A DNA stretch of 64,000 nucleotides from Achromobacter denitrificans NBRC 15125 (GCF_001571365.1 NZ_BCTQ01000001.1:452155-516154), one strand, 5' to 3'; shown: positions 48,686-59,270, numbered from the stretch's first letter. Notes: generated from the sequence alone by a model not told the origin. Numbers and translations: made by a program.

Positions 48686-49066
48686 AGAATGCTCCTCGAT
48701 GGGTAGCCGGGGCTATCCGGCGAATAAGGATGGTTGTCTGCGACGAAAAAAGGAAACGTGCGCGGAAACTGGTACTACAAGCTACCGCCGGCCCGTTTGA
48801 TGCACTGCACAATTGACATTCTAGACTGGGAAAAAAACTTGTCAAGGAGTTTTTGTGCGGTGCAATAAATGTTTGCACTTTGACGGTGCATGCCTGCCCG
48901 GCGTTTGATCCGGCACAAATGTTGCATTGCTTGGGGAAATACCGGACGTGACGGCGTATCAATTCTTTTCTACACTGCTTTCACGCTGATGACAGATAAA
49001 GACAAACGATAAGTCACCCGGCAATAACTAAATCGCAGCAAGCAAATCCCTGCAACTGGAGACTCC
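48686..49066. other. Phasin/Bug divergent intergenic region with clustered TGCA sites
   Basis: No gene seen. It holds the phasin promoter and a cluster of TGCA blocks: tgcactgcac at 48801-48810, then ggtgcaa, ttgcac, ggtgcatg and gttgcattgc between about 48858 and 48930. The blocks sit both downstream and upstream of the promoter, as expected for a repressor that blocks it. Confidence 0.5.
48818..48845 (-). promoter_or_regulatory. Strong sigma-70 promoter of the phasin gene
   Basis: On the minus strand TTGACA (48840-48845), 16-base spacer, TAGAAT (48818-48823): a near-consensus promoter. Predicted start is about 48811, directly at the tgcactgcac repeat. Confidence 0.75.
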
Positions 49067-50044
49067 ATGACCCTCATTCCCCGCACGCTTACGGCCCTGC
49101 TCGCGGCCGGCGCCATGCTCGCTGCCGGCGCCGCCCACGCGGACTATCCGGATCGCCCCATCAACATGGTGGTGCCTTTCGCCGCTGGCGGCCCGACGGA
49201 CAACGTCGCGCGCTCGCTCGCGGAAGCCATGCGGCCGACTCTGGGCCAGACGGTCGTGGTCGAAAACAAGGGCGGCGCCGGCGGCACGATCGGCACGACC
49301 CAAGTCGCGCGCGCCCAGCCCGACGGTTATTCCGTCCTGCTGATGCACGCCGGCTTCTCGACGGCGCCGTCGCTGTACAAGAACCCCGGATACGACCCCT
49401 ACAAGAGCTTCGAGCCCATCGGCCTCGTGGTCGACGTGCCGATGACCATCATCGCGCGCTCGGACTTCCCGCCCAACACCATCCAGGAACTGGCCGAGTA
49501 CGTTAAGCAGAACAAGGACAAGGTCTCCCTGGCCAACGCCGGCATCGGCGCCGCCAGCCACCTGTGTGGCACCATGCTGGTCGAAGCGCTCGGCGTGCAA
49601 TTGCTGACCATCCCCTACAAGGGCACTGCGCCGGCCATGAACGACCTGCTGGGCAAGCAGGTGGACCTGCTCTGCGACCAGACCACCAACACCACGCAGC
49701 AGATCGACAGCGGCAAGGTGAAGGCCTACGCCGTCACCAGCCTCAAGCGCGTGCCCACGCTGCCCAAGCTGCCGACCATGGACGAATCCGGCTACAAGGG
49801 CTTCGAAGTGGGTATCTGGCATGGCATGTGGGTGCCGAAGGGCACGCCCAAGCCGGTCGTGGACAAGCTGGTCAAGAGCCTGCAGGCCGGCCTGGCCGAT
49901 CCCAAGTTCCAGGAACGCATGAAGCAGCTGGGCGCGACCGTGCTCACCGCCGAAGCCAATCCGCAAGCCCTGGAAGCCAAGGTCAAGCAGCAGGTCCCGC
50001 AATGGGCCGAGCTGTTCAAGAAGGCTGGCGTCGAGCAGCAGTAA
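49067..50044 (+). CDS. Bug/TctC-family periplasmic binding protein
   Basis: Solute receptor of 325 residues: signal peptide 1-25 (GAAHAD), DYPDRPINMVVPFAAGGPTDNVARSLAE, VVENKGGAGGTIGT, and IPYKGTAPAMNDLLGKQVD. Ligand class is carboxylates; no permease gene nearby. It is about 43% GC-neutral to its surroundings in style, with no sign of transfer. It has its own terminator and converges with an IclR regulator gene. Confidence 0.93.
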   Translation: MTLIPRTLTALLAAGAMLAAGAAHADYPDRPINMVVPFAAGGPTDNVARSLAEAMRPTLGQTVVVENKGGAGGTIGTTQVARAQPDGYSVLLMHAGFSTAPSLYKNPGYDPYKSFEPIGLVVDVPMTIIARSDFPPNTIQELAEYVKQNKDKVSLANAGIGAASHLCGTMLVEALGVQLLTIPYKGTAPAMNDLLGKQVDLLCDQTTNTTQQIDSGKVKAYAVTSLKRVPTLPKLPTMDESGYKGFEVGIWHGMWVPKGTPKPVVDKLVKSLQAGLADPKFQERMKQLGATVLTAEANPQALEAKVKQQVPQWAELFKKAGVEQQ

Positions 50045-50073
50045 GCGCGCCCCGCCCGCCCTCCGGGGCGCAG

Positions 50074-50109
50074 CCAAAGGAAAAGCCCCGCGAGGGGCTT
50101 TTCCTTTGG
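50074..50109. terminator. Bidirectional terminator
   Basis: Perfect 16-bp inverted repeat, CCAAAGGAAAAGCCCC (50074-50089) and complement (50094-50109), GCGA loop, with T-rich descending arms on both strands. Confidence 0.85.
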
Positions 50110-50123
50110 GCCCCGTTTTGGCC

Positions 50124-50987
50124 CTAGGGGCGCAGCGCCTCGGCCGCCATGCCCAGGCCGTTGAAGCCCGTGGACACCGAAGGTTCGTAGCCCAGCGCTT
50201 CCGAGATGCTGGCGGCGGTGTCGACCAGCGCCTTGATCCATTCGTCCTGCAGGCGCTCGGCGGGGGCCGATATGGACAGGCCCGCCACCAGCTTGCCGGT
50301 ATCGTCGAAAATGCCGGCCGCGATACAGCGCACGCCGAGTTCCAGCTCTTCGTTGTCGCGCGCGTAGCCATGGCGGCGCACCAGGGCCAATTCCCGTTCC
50401 AGGCGGTCCAGGTCGGTCAGGCTGTTGCGCGTGTGCCCGGCCAGGCCGGTGCGCAGCGCATAGGCCCGGACCTGACGGGCATCGCCGGTGGACAGGAACA
50501 GCTTGCCGGTGGAGGTCAGGTGCAGGGGCGCCCGGCCGCCGATGGCACGCACCACCTGCATGCCCGAGCGCTCGCTCCAAGCCCGGTCGATGTAGACGAT
50601 CTCGTCGCCCTGCTGCACCGACAGGTTGATGGTCTGCCCGGTCAGCTTGTGCAGCGAGCGCATGGCCGAAATGGCCGCCTCGCGCACGTTCAACCTGCCC
50701 TTGACCAGCGAACCCAGCTCCAGCAGGCGCATGCCCAGCTGGTACAGGCCGTTGTCCACGCGCTCGACGTAGCGGCCCACGACCAGGTCGTTCAGGATGC
50801 GATGCGCCGTGGACGCATGCAGGCCCGTGGTGGCGGACAATTCCTTGAGCGTCACGGGATCCGGCTGCGCGGCCAGGGCGTCGAGCAGCCGCATGGCGCG
50901 CTCGATCACCTGGATGGCAATGGGATGGGCGGAAGCGCCTTCGGTTTCGGCGTCCAGGGGATTGCGGGGGGTCGGAAGACGGGCCAT
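50124..50987 (-). CDS. IclR-family transcriptional regulator
   Basis: Regulator of 287 residues: winged helix at about 20-80 (IQVIERAMRLLDALAAQPDPVTLKELSATTGLHASTAHRIL), then the IclR effector domain with YIDRAWSERSGMQVVRAIGGRAPLHLTSTGK and a conserved GVRCIAAGIFDDTG. Target unknown; the nearest candidate is the convergent Bug gene. The ribosome site is weak and the start is chosen by family length. Confidence 0.92.
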   Translation of the reverse strand: MARLPTPRNPLDAETEGASAHPIAIQVIERAMRLLDALAAQPDPVTLKELSATTGLHASTAHRILNDLVVGRYVERVDNGLYQLGMRLLELGSLVKGRLNVREAAISAMRSLHKLTGQTINLSVQQGDEIVYIDRAWSERSGMQVVRAIGGRAPLHLTSTGKLFLSTGDARQVRAYALRTGLAGHTRNSLTDLDRLERELALVRRHGYARDNEELELGVRCIAAGIFDDTGKLVAGLSISAPAERLQDEWIKALVDTAASISEALGYEPSVSTGFNGLGMAAEALRP

Positions 50988-51109
50988 GGGAAGATTGGGG
51001 GCTAGCGCCGCTTGGCCGAAAGAAACCGGCCTTGCGGCGACGCAGCAAACAGTTCTTTCCCGTATTGTGAAATTTACCTGGCCGTTTGGCAATCGGTTTT
51101 TTAGGAATA

Positions 51110-51130
51110 AAACGGGGTCCGCCCCCGTTT
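51110..51130 (-). terminator. Terminator after the molybdopterin-binding-domain gene
   Basis: 8-bp stem AAACGGGG (51110-51117) and complement (51123-51130); on the minus strand it is followed by a short T-rich run. Confidence 0.65.
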
Positions 51131-51143
51131 GTTCAGCTTATGT

Positions 51144-51959
51144 TCAGACTGCTGGCGGAGCCGCCAGCTTGCCCCCGAGGCGCAGCACCTCGGCCCGCAG
51201 GAACTCCAGGGCTGCCGCCGCCCCCTCGGGATCGCCCTTCACGCCCAGCTCGATATGGGGCGTGCCGCCGGCCTCGCCCACGCTGGGCAGGCTGAAGGCC
51301 CGCACGCCGGGCCAGCGCGTTTCCACGCTGACCATGGCCGGCGTGATGCGCGATTCGGGCATGCTGAAAACCAGGAAGGAATGCTCCGCATGGACCTTCA
51401 CATGCTGCAGCGCACGATAGCGGGTGTCGAGCGTCCATTCCAGCATCGGCCAGGCCATGACGGGAAAGCCCGGCACGAAGGTGTGGTCTCGGATGAAGAA
51501 ACCGGGAATCCGGTTGTAGGGGTTCGGCACGATCTCGCACCCTTCCGGGAACACGCCCATCTGCAGGCGCTGCTGGTTCTCGGGCGCGCTCATGTCGGCC
51601 GTGCCCTGCCCCTTTGCGGCCATCTCGGCCGTGCGCAGCGCGATGGCCTGTTCGGCCTCGGGATGCAGCGCCAGGGGCAGGCCCAGCGCCGCGGCGGCGG
51701 CCTGGCGCGTATGGTCGTCCGGCGTGCCGCCGATCCCGCCGCAGGAGAACACCACGTCGCCCGAGGCGAAACTGCGCCGGTAGGCGGCCGCCAGCGTGTC
51801 GCGGTCGTCGGGCAGGATTTCCGCCCAGCCGAGCTGCATGCCGCGCGCGCTCAAGAGCTCGACGACCTTGGAGAAATGCTTGTCCTGACGGCGCCCCGAG
51901 AGGATTTCATCCCCGACGATGATGAGGCCGATGCGGCGGGCGGCGGATTCTGCGGCCAT
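51144..51959 (-). CDS. Molybdopterin-binding domain protein (CinA N-terminal-like)
   Basis: Cytoplasmic protein of 271 residues with a MoCF/MogA-like domain: IGLIIVGDEILSGRRQDKH at the start and SCGGIGGTPDDHTRQA. It lacks the C-terminal nicotinamide-nucleotide amidase domain of full CinA. In CinA-type proteins this fold has ADP-ribose pyrophosphatase activity; whether that holds here is unknown. Follows the EI24 gene by 34 bases on the same strand. Confidence 0.87.
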   Translation of the reverse strand: MAAESAARRIGLIIVGDEILSGRRQDKHFSKVVELLSARGMQLGWAEILPDDRDTLAAAYRRSFASGDVVFSCGGIGGTPDDHTRQAAAAALGLPLALHPEAEQAIALRTAEMAAKGQGTADMSAPENQQRLQMGVFPEGCEIVPNPYNRIPGFFIRDHTFVPGFPVMAWPMLEWTLDTRYRALQHVKVHAEHSFLVFSMPESRITPAMVSVETRWPGVRAFSLPSVGEAGGTPHIELGVKGDPEGAAAALEFLRAEVLRLGGKLAAPPAV

Positions 51960-51993
51960 GTCCGATTCCAGAAGGTGAGTGGGATGACGCCGG

Positions 51994-52803
51994 TCAGACG
52001 TCGATGACGCGGTCCTGGCGCAAGCGCTTGAGCGCTTCCAGTCCGTAGTGCGCGTAGACCAGCGCCGAGAATACCGGCAGGATGATCCATGCGGGGGGCA
52101 ACAGGTTCAGCAAGGAGCAGATGAGGCCGATGGTCCAGAAACCGCCGTTGTTCCGCTCCAGGATGAGCTTGCGTTCGGCCGGGCTGGCGTGCTCCACGAT
52201 GGCGTCCACGCGCATCATGCGCGAGAACGCGAATGCCCACCAGAAGATCGACAACACCACCGCCATCGGCGGCACGAGCCAGAGCGGCAGCGTCAGCACC
52301 CACCCCGCGGCGAAGGCGGCCGACACCCAGACGGCGTTCCAGACGCTGACCGCGGTCGAGAATTTGCCCTGGCGGCCTACCGTGGCGTATTCGCGCTGGC
52401 CTACGTGGCGCAGCACCAGCGGCATGACGAAGACCGCCGCGATCGCCAACCCCAGGATACCGGACACCGGCAGCAGGATGGCCGCGGCGATGACCGGGAT
52501 CAGGTAGATCTTCAGTGAGAACAGGCCCACCGCGACCAGCCATTCGTCGACGCGGTTGACGACATCCCAATGCGACACTTCGGCCCGCAGCCAGTCGGTC
52601 AGCGGCGTCCAGAACAGCCACAGCAGCAGGAAGGCGCCGAGCAGCGCGATCAGAAATGGCAGCAGGACCGCGAACAGCATCGTCGGGTGGCACTGCGACA
52701 CCAGCGCGCGCTTGAACGCCTGCCCCACGTTGGCCGCCCCCGTGCCCGCGCTGGAAAGGCGGTCCTGTTCGGGGGTGGCGGAATCGGTGCGCAAAACGGT
52801 CAT
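51994..52803 (-). CDS. EI24/CysZ-like integral membrane protein
   Basis: Inner-membrane protein of 269 residues with about six hydrophobic segments, including LFAVLLPFLIALLGAFLLLWLF, IYLIPVIAAAILLPVSGI and WIILPVFSALVYAHYGLEAL. The EI24 family includes the sulfate transporter CysZ, but no cysteine-synthesis gene is near. The N-terminal 25 residues are polar. Divergent from the thioredoxin gene and upstream of the CinA-like gene. Confidence 0.85.
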   Translation of the reverse strand: MTVLRTDSATPEQDRLSSAGTGAANVGQAFKRALVSQCHPTMLFAVLLPFLIALLGAFLLLWLFWTPLTDWLRAEVSHWDVVNRVDEWLVAVGLFSLKIYLIPVIAAAILLPVSGILGLAIAAVFVMPLVLRHVGQREYATVGRQGKFSTAVSVWNAVWVSAAFAAGWVLTLPLWLVPPMAVVLSIFWWAFAFSRMMRVDAIVEHASPAERKLILERNNGGFWTIGLICSLLNLLPPAWIILPVFSALVYAHYGLEALKRLRQDRVIDV

Positions 52804-52867
52804 GGCGGCGGAAATGAGGGGGTGGACATCCCGAGTATGATAGTCAAACACGCCCCGATCTGCCCAC

Positions 52868-53248
52868 ATGTCTCTACTTGTACCCAACACCGACCAGGAT
52901 GCGCTGCGCGCGCGCCTGGGCTCGCCCGACACCTGGCTGGTCGCCTGTTTCTGCGCGGCCTGGTGCGACACCTGCGAACAATACAAGCCCAAGCTGCAGG
53001 CGCTGGCGCAAGCCATGCCCCAGCATGTCTTCGCCTGGATCGACATCGAAGACCACGCCGAGCTGCTGGGCGAGGAAGACGTCGAGAACTTCCCCACGCT
53101 GCTCGTGCAGATCGGCAAGCGCGTGGTGTTCTACGGGCCGATGCTGCCGCATATCGGCCACCTTGAGCGCCTGCTGGAAAGCCTGGACGAACATAGCGCC
53201 GCGGTCAGCACCGCCCTGCCCGACCTGCCGCGCCTGCTCGCCGCCTGA
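52868..53248 (+). CDS. Thioredoxin-like protein with CDTC active site
   Basis: Cytoplasmic thioredoxin-family protein of 126 residues. The redox motif is CDTC in AAWCDTCEQYKPKL (about 33-36), and the cis-proline loop NFPTLLVQIG is present. The non-CGPC motif separates it from housekeeping TrxA. It stands alone, divergent from the EI24 gene. Confidence 0.9.
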   Translation: MSLLVPNTDQDALRARLGSPDTWLVACFCAAWCDTCEQYKPKLQALAQAMPQHVFAWIDIEDHAELLGEEDVENFPTLLVQIGKRVVFYGPMLPHIGHLERLLESLDEHSAAVSTALPDLPRLLAA

Positions 53249-53273
53249 TCCGGCCGGCGGCTGCCGGCAAGCG

Positions 53274-53312
53274 AAAAAAAACCGCAGGGCCTTCGGGCCT
53301 TGCGGTTTTTTT
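53274..53312. terminator. Bidirectional terminator with TTCG tetraloop
   Basis: ACCGCAGGGCC and GGCCTTGCGGT arms around a TTCG loop with A and T runs on either side. It separates the thioredoxin gene from the convergent helicase gene. Confidence 0.85.
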
Positions 53313-53330
53313 GTCGCCCGGGCGCGGGCC

Positions 53331-54788
<1,458 letters not shown>

Positions 54789-55176
54789 CAGGGTTAGGCA
54801 GATACCGGGACCAATAAAAAAGAACAAAACGAGAGTGCTGCATGCACTGCACTACATACGCATCGGGACAACCCGAACACGCGCAATCGCATCGCGACGG
54901 CACGCAAACGGACGCGAACCGCTGGCGGTATCGCGCGCAATCTGCATCCTGCCTTGCTGGCCAGGCGGCGCATTCTGGATTCGATACTTATGAGGGCAGT
55001 ACCAGGCCCGGATTGCTGTGGATAACTTGATTTTAGCGCAGCCGCATCGCAGCACGGTCAAGCCGGTCTCCGAAAGGCGTTACAAACCCCCTGCGGCGCG
55101 CTCCGAAGTGGTCGCGGGGCATACCCGGAACGTCCACCTGGCGGACGCTTCGGATGGGAACCGGACGCTTTTCCCC
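54789..55176. other. rhlE upstream intergenic region
   Basis: No convincing gene. It contains one perfect DnaA-box sequence (TTATCCACA on the minus strand, 55017-55025) and a nested hairpin (TCCGAAG 55102-55108 with CTTCGGA 55148-55154, inside it CGTCC 55131-55135 with GGACG 55143-55147) past the azlD stop. The long leader may carry post-transcriptional control of rhlE. Confidence 0.4.
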
Positions 55177-55512
55177 TCAGCCCGCCAGCCAGCGCAGGCC
55201 CCACAGGGCCAGCATGCCCACCACGATGACCAGGACCGCGCTGCGGGTGCGCAGGAAAACCAGGATGGCCAGCACGCCGGCGACCAGCTTGTAGTCGAAC
55301 GCCGGGCCCAGCCCTGCCTTCCAGGGCAGCAGGTCGGGCACGATGATGGCGGTCAGCGCGGCGGCGGGCGCGTAGCGCAGGGCCCGCCGCACGCCCTCCG
55401 GCAGCGGGATGTAGTCGCCGAACAGCATGAAACCGGCGCGGGTCAGCACGCTGCACAGCGCCAGCAGCAGGATGGCGGAATAAACGTAGATTTCGGAAGG
55501 CCAGAGGGTCAT
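55177..55512 (-). CDS. azlD: AzlD-family branched-chain amino acid exporter subunit
   Basis: Small membrane subunit of 111 residues with three to four helices and the AzlD hallmark VLTRAGFMLFGDYIPLPEGVRRALRYAPAAALTAIIVPDLL. With AzlC it exports branched-chain amino acids. Its ATG overlaps the azlC stop (ATGA), so translation is coupled. Confidence 0.92.
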   Translation of the reverse strand: MTLWPSEIYVYSAILLLALCSVLTRAGFMLFGDYIPLPEGVRRALRYAPAAALTAIIVPDLLPWKAGLGPAFDYKLVAGVLAILVFLRTRSAVLVIVVGMLALWGLRWLAG

Positions 55513-56258
55513 GAGCGGGCCTTGAAGAAGCGTTCCGCCCAGATGCCGGCAATCACGCCGGCGATCACGGCCGCCGCGAGGCCCAGGCGCAAGGGCAGCA
55601 CCTGCCCGGTCCAGGCCACCACCCCGGCCGCCAGCATGGAGACCAGCATGGGCTTGGAATTGGCCAGCGGCACCGTGATGGCCAACAGCGCCAGCACGGC
55701 CGCGAAATCCAGCGACCAGCCCGCGGGCACCATGGTGCCCAGGTAGATGCCGACGATGGAGGACGCCTGCCAGACGAACCAGCCCGGCGCGATGGCGCCC
55801 AGGAAGAACCAGAGCTGCTCGCGCGTGCCGCGCTCGGCCGCGTCGCCGTACCGGGGCATGAACAGCACGAAGCCCATGTCCGTGGTGAAGTAGCCCAGGC
55901 CCAGCCGCTTGGGCCAGGAAAGATGGCGGAAATAAGGCTGCAGCGCCGCGCCGAAGATCAGGAAGCGCAGGTTCACGACGCAGCCCGCGGCGAAGATCAG
56001 CCAGAGCGGCGCGCCGGTGGCGATGAGCGGCAGGGAGGTCAGCTGCGCGGAACCCGCGTACAGGAGCAGGGTCATCGCCAGCGCCATGGACTCGGTCAGC
56101 CCCGACTTGACCATGGCCACCCCGGTGACGAGGCCCCACGTCGCGGTGGCGATCAGGGCGGGGACGATGGCGTGGACGCCGGCACGGAAGGCGGTGGCGC
56201 GTTCCCGTCGGACCACGGCCGGATCTTCGATTTCAGGAAGCGCGGATTCAGAGGACAA
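55509..56258 (-). CDS. azlC: AzlC-family branched-chain amino acid exporter, large subunit
   Basis: Membrane protein of about 249 residues, with AFRAGVHAIVPALIATATWGLVTGVAMVKSGL and LLLYAGSAQLTSLPLIATGAPLW diagnostic of AzlC. No ATG lies in a sensible place; the TTG at 56258 is chosen because AGGGG stands 7 bases upstream. Pairs with AzlD. The divergent ilvE makes branched-chain amino acids, which fits a role in balancing their pools. Confidence 0.9.
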   Translation of the reverse strand: MSSESALPEIEDPAVVRRERATAFRAGVHAIVPALIATATWGLVTGVAMVKSGLTESMALAMTLLLYAGSAQLTSLPLIATGAPLWLIFAAGCVVNLRFLIFGAALQPYFRHLSWPKRLGLGYFTTDMGFVLFMPRYGDAAERGTREQLWFFLGAIAPGWFVWQASSIVGIYLGTMVPAGWSLDFAAVLALLAITVPLANSKPMLVSMLAAGVVAWTGQVLPLRLGLAAAVIAGVIAGIWAERFFKARS

Positions 56259-56448
56259 CGGCGGGCCCCTGGCGATTCGGACAGGACGACATGGAAACTC
56301 TAAGGAAAAGGAACGCACGACAACCCGTTCGCCCGCCGGAAGCACGATGCGCGGGCCGGGCGGCGCCGCGCCGGAGCGCGAATAGGCGCGTATTGTAACC
56401 TCGCTGCTTGATACAATATGCGCCTCAGGATTCTTGGCGGAGAACACC

Positions 56449-57369
56449 ATGTCGATGGCTGACCGTGACGGTTTCATCTGGTATGACGGCAAGCTCGTCC
56501 CGTGGCGAGACGCGACCACGCACGTCCTGACCCACTCCCTGCATTACGGCCTGTCGGTATTCGAGGGCGTGCGCGCCTACCGCTCCGAGATCGGCACCGC
56601 CATCTTCCGCCTCGAAGACCACACCAACCGCCTGTTCAACTCGGCGCACATCTACCAGATCCCCATGCCCTTCGATCGCGACACGATCAACGAGGCCCAG
56701 CGGACGGTCGTGCGCGAAAACCAGCTGGAATCCGGCTACCTGCGCCCCCTGGTGTTCTACGGCCCCGAAAAAATGGGCGTGTCGCCCAAGGGCGCCCGGG
56801 TGCACGTGGCGATCGCCGCCTGGCCCTGGGGCGCCTACCTGGGCGAGGAAGCCCTGTCCCAGGGCATCCGGGTCAAGGTGTCGTCGTTCGCGCGCCAGCA
56901 CGTGAACGTCACCATGCCGCGCGCCAAGGTGGCCACCACCTACGCCAACTCCATCCTGGCCAATACCGAGGCCCTGCAGGACGGCTACGACGAAGCCCTG
57001 CTGCTGGACACCGAGGGTTTCGTGGCCGAGGGCTCCGGCGAGAACCTCTTCATCGTCAAGGACGGCGTGCTCTGCGAACCGGAGATCGCCTCCGCCCTGA
57101 CCGGCATTACCCGCAATACCATCCATGCGCTGGCCGCCGACCTCGGCCTGCGCGTGGTGACCAAGCGCCTGACGCGCGACGACGTCTACATTGCCGACGA
57201 GGCCTTCTTCACCGGCACGGCCGCCGAAGTGACGCCCATCCGCGAAGTGGACAACCGCCAGATCGGCTCCGGCCGGCGCGGCCCCATCACCGAGCAACTG
57301 CAGAAAGCGTTTTTTGACATGGTGAATGGCCGCAACCCGAAGTACCATCACTGGCTGAGCAAAGTCTAA
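56449..57369 (+). CDS. ilvE: Branched-chain amino acid aminotransferase
   Basis: PLP enzyme of 306 residues that interconverts Leu, Ile and Val with their 2-oxo acids. Fold type IV marks: VFEGVRAYRSEIGTAIFRLEDHT, Lys160 (PRAKVATTYANS) for PLP, and the GSGENLFIVKDG and GTAAEVTPI segments. Start 56449 has GGAG close by; a TTG 15 bases earlier is rejected. Two further short genes follow on the same strand. Confidence 0.96.
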   Translation: MSMADRDGFIWYDGKLVPWRDATTHVLTHSLHYGLSVFEGVRAYRSEIGTAIFRLEDHTNRLFNSAHIYQIPMPFDRDTINEAQRTVVRENQLESGYLRPLVFYGPEKMGVSPKGARVHVAIAAWPWGAYLGEEALSQGIRVKVSSFARQHVNVTMPRAKVATTYANSILANTEALQDGYDEALLLDTEGFVAEGSGENLFIVKDGVLCEPEIASALTGITRNTIHALAADLGLRVVTKRLTRDDVYIADEAFFTGTAAEVTPIREVDNRQIGSGRRGPITEQLQKAFFDMVNGRNPKYHHWLSKV

Positions 57370-57447
57370 TCCGAGCGGCCCGGTCCCCGACCCGGCCGCG
57401 CCCTAGCCCCAACCTGCCGTTTACCGGTTTTTTTTTCAGGAATATCC

Positions 57448-57669
57448 ATGACCGCTGCTGCCCCGGCCGCCGTCCCCCACCCCCACGAAGTCATCGAAGT
57501 CGGCGCGGAAGACCTGCCCGTTTTCTGTCCCGGCCCCAAGGCGCCGCTCTGGAGCATGCATCCCCGCGTCTTCCTGGACGTGGCCCGCACCGGCTCGGCC
57601 AGCTGCGCCTACTGCGGCGCCGAATACCGCCTGAAGGCCGGCACGGTGCTGCACGGCCACGGGCACTGA
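57448..57669 (+). CDS. Zinc-finger domain protein, CHCC type
   Basis: Protein of 73 residues with the zf-CHCC pattern Cys27 (VFCPGP), His38 (SMHPRVFLDV), Cys53 and Cys56 (ASCAYCGAEYRL). Related to the mitochondrial complex I subunit NDUFS6 zinc site; the bacterial role is unknown. Between ilvE and the NTF2-like gene, in one direction. Confidence 0.92.
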   Translation: MTAAAPAAVPHPHEVIEVGAEDLPVFCPGPKAPLWSMHPRVFLDVARTGSASCAYCGAEYRLKAGTVLHGHGH

Positions 57670-57705
57670 GCGCCGTCCTCCAACGCCTACCCGTTTTCCG
57701 CAGCC

Positions 57706-58128
57706 ATGTTCGCCACGCCCGAAGAAGCAGAACACGCGTTCTACGAAGCCCTTGAGCAGGCGGACAGCATCCGCCTGATGCAAGTCTGGGCGGACGACGA
57801 GGAAGTCGTCTGCATCCATCCCGGCGGCCTGCGCATCGTCGGCCACTCGGCGGTGCAGGAATCCTGGCAACAGGTGCTGGCCAACGGCCCCCTGCATATC
57901 CGCCCGCTGCGGCCGCTGGTCATGCTGAGCATGATGTGCGCGGTGCACGTGCTGGTGGAGCAGGTGGCGGTGCGCACGCGGGAAGGCACGCAATTCGCCA
58001 ATTGCTACGTCACGAACATCTACCATAAGGGTCCCACCGGCTGGCGCATGGTCATGCACCATGCCTCGCCGGCGCCCACGGAAGCCGGCGTGCTCGATTT
58101 GCACGACGTGCCCGATATGCTGCACTGA
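57706..58128 (+). CDS. SnoaL-like/NTF2-fold protein (cytoplasmic)
   Basis: Protein of 140 residues with a DUF4440/SnoaL-like fold: EAEHAFYEALEQADSIRLMQVWADDEEVVCIHPGG, IVGHSAVQESWQQVL and GWRMVMHHASPAP. No signal peptide. Substrate unknown. The hydrolase gene starts 5 bases after its stop. Confidence 0.88.
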   Translation: MFATPEEAEHAFYEALEQADSIRLMQVWADDEEVVCIHPGGLRIVGHSAVQESWQQVLANGPLHIRPLRPLVMLSMMCAVHVLVEQVAVRTREGTQFANCYVTNIYHKGPTGWRMVMHHASPAPTEAGVLDLHDVPDMLH

Positions 58129-58133
58129 ACCGG

Positions 58134-59246
58134 GTGGATTCCTCGTTGGCCGCTGCTCGTCTTGATACTACGCCCTGCCCCGTTCCCTCCTGGCTGCCCG
58201 GAGGCGACAGCCAGACGGTTTACGCCGCCTTGTTCGCGCAGTATCACCGCATCGCGTTCGTGCGCGAACGGGTGGACACACCCGACACCGATTTCGTCGA
58301 CTTCGACTGGACCGGTCCGGGGCTGTTCCCGCACAAGGCCGCCGACGGCGCGCCGGTCAGCGGGCAGCGTCCCGTCGTCAACGGCAAGACCGCCGCCGCC
58401 CGCTGGATGACGGAAGCGGACTGGAAGTCCCTGCCGCACAACCCCGACACGCCCGCGCTGATCCTGTTCCACGGCCTGGAAGGCGGCAGCAACAGCCGCT
58501 ATGCGCAATCCATCGCGCATCATTTCCGGGCACGCGGCTGGATCGTGGTGATCGCGCATTTCCGCGGCTGCTCGGGCGTGCCCAATCGCCTGGCCCGCGC
58601 CTACTACTCCGGCGACTCGGCCGAAGTGGGCTTCATGCTGGAAACCGTGCGCCAGCGCATCCCGCACGCGCGCTGGCATGCGGTGGGCGTCTCGCTGGGC
58701 GGCAACGCGCTGCTGAAGTACCTGGGAGAGCACGCGGAAGACACCCGCTGGCTGACGGCCTGCGCCGGCGTCTCGGCGCCGCTGGACCTGGTGGCTTGCG
58801 GCAAGACGCTATCGACCGGCGTGTTCAATCGCCGGATCTACACCGCCCATTTCCTGAAGACGCTCAAGCACAAGGTGCTGGAAAAAGCGCACCGTTTCCC
58901 GGGCGCCGTCGATGTCATGCGCATCGCGCACGCGCACGACCTGCGCGAATTCGACGATACCTACACGGCGCCCATGCATGGCTTCCGAAATGCGCTGGAT
59001 TACTGGACGCGCGCGTCCAGCAAGCCATGGCTGCCGAAGATCGCGGTGCCCACGCTGGTGCTCAACGCCCGCAACGATCCTTTCATTCCGGCCGCGTCGC
59101 TGCCCACCCCGCAGGACTGCTCGCCTTCCATCCTGCTGCACCAGCCGACGGACGGCGGGCACGCGGGCTTTCCGACGGGCAGCTTCCCCGCCCACCTCAA
59201 CTGGCTGCCGCAGCGGCTGGGACGCTTCTTCGAGACCGGGCTGTAA
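58134..59246 (+). CDS. Alpha/beta hydrolase, YheT family
   Basis: Hydrolase of 370 residues. The nucleophile serine lies in GVSLGGN, an ILFHGLEGGSNSRYAQ oxyanion region precedes it, and late Asp (NARNDPFIP) and His (GGHAGFP) complete the triad. YheT/EMB8-type enzymes are probable short-chain ester hydrolases of unknown substrate. Start codon is GTG at 58134, 5 bases after the previous stop. Confidence 0.9.
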   Translation: MDSSLAAARLDTTPCPVPSWLPGGDSQTVYAALFAQYHRIAFVRERVDTPDTDFVDFDWTGPGLFPHKAADGAPVSGQRPVVNGKTAAARWMTEADWKSLPHNPDTPALILFHGLEGGSNSRYAQSIAHHFRARGWIVVIAHFRGCSGVPNRLARAYYSGDSAEVGFMLETVRQRIPHARWHAVGVSLGGNALLKYLGEHAEDTRWLTACAGVSAPLDLVACGKTLSTGVFNRRIYTAHFLKTLKHKVLEKAHRFPGAVDVMRIAHAHDLREFDDTYTAPMHGFRNALDYWTRASSKPWLPKIAVPTLVLNARNDPFIPAASLPTPQDCSPSILLHQPTDGGHAGFPTGSFPAHLNWLPQRLGRFFETGL

Positions 59247-59270
59247 GGCGCGAACCGCGCCCGCCTCGGC

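Noticed and set aside
55017..55025. Perfect DnaA box, possible replication origin
   Set aside because: A single box without further boxes, AT-rich unwinding region, dnaA/dnaN or parAB genes nearby; likely chance.
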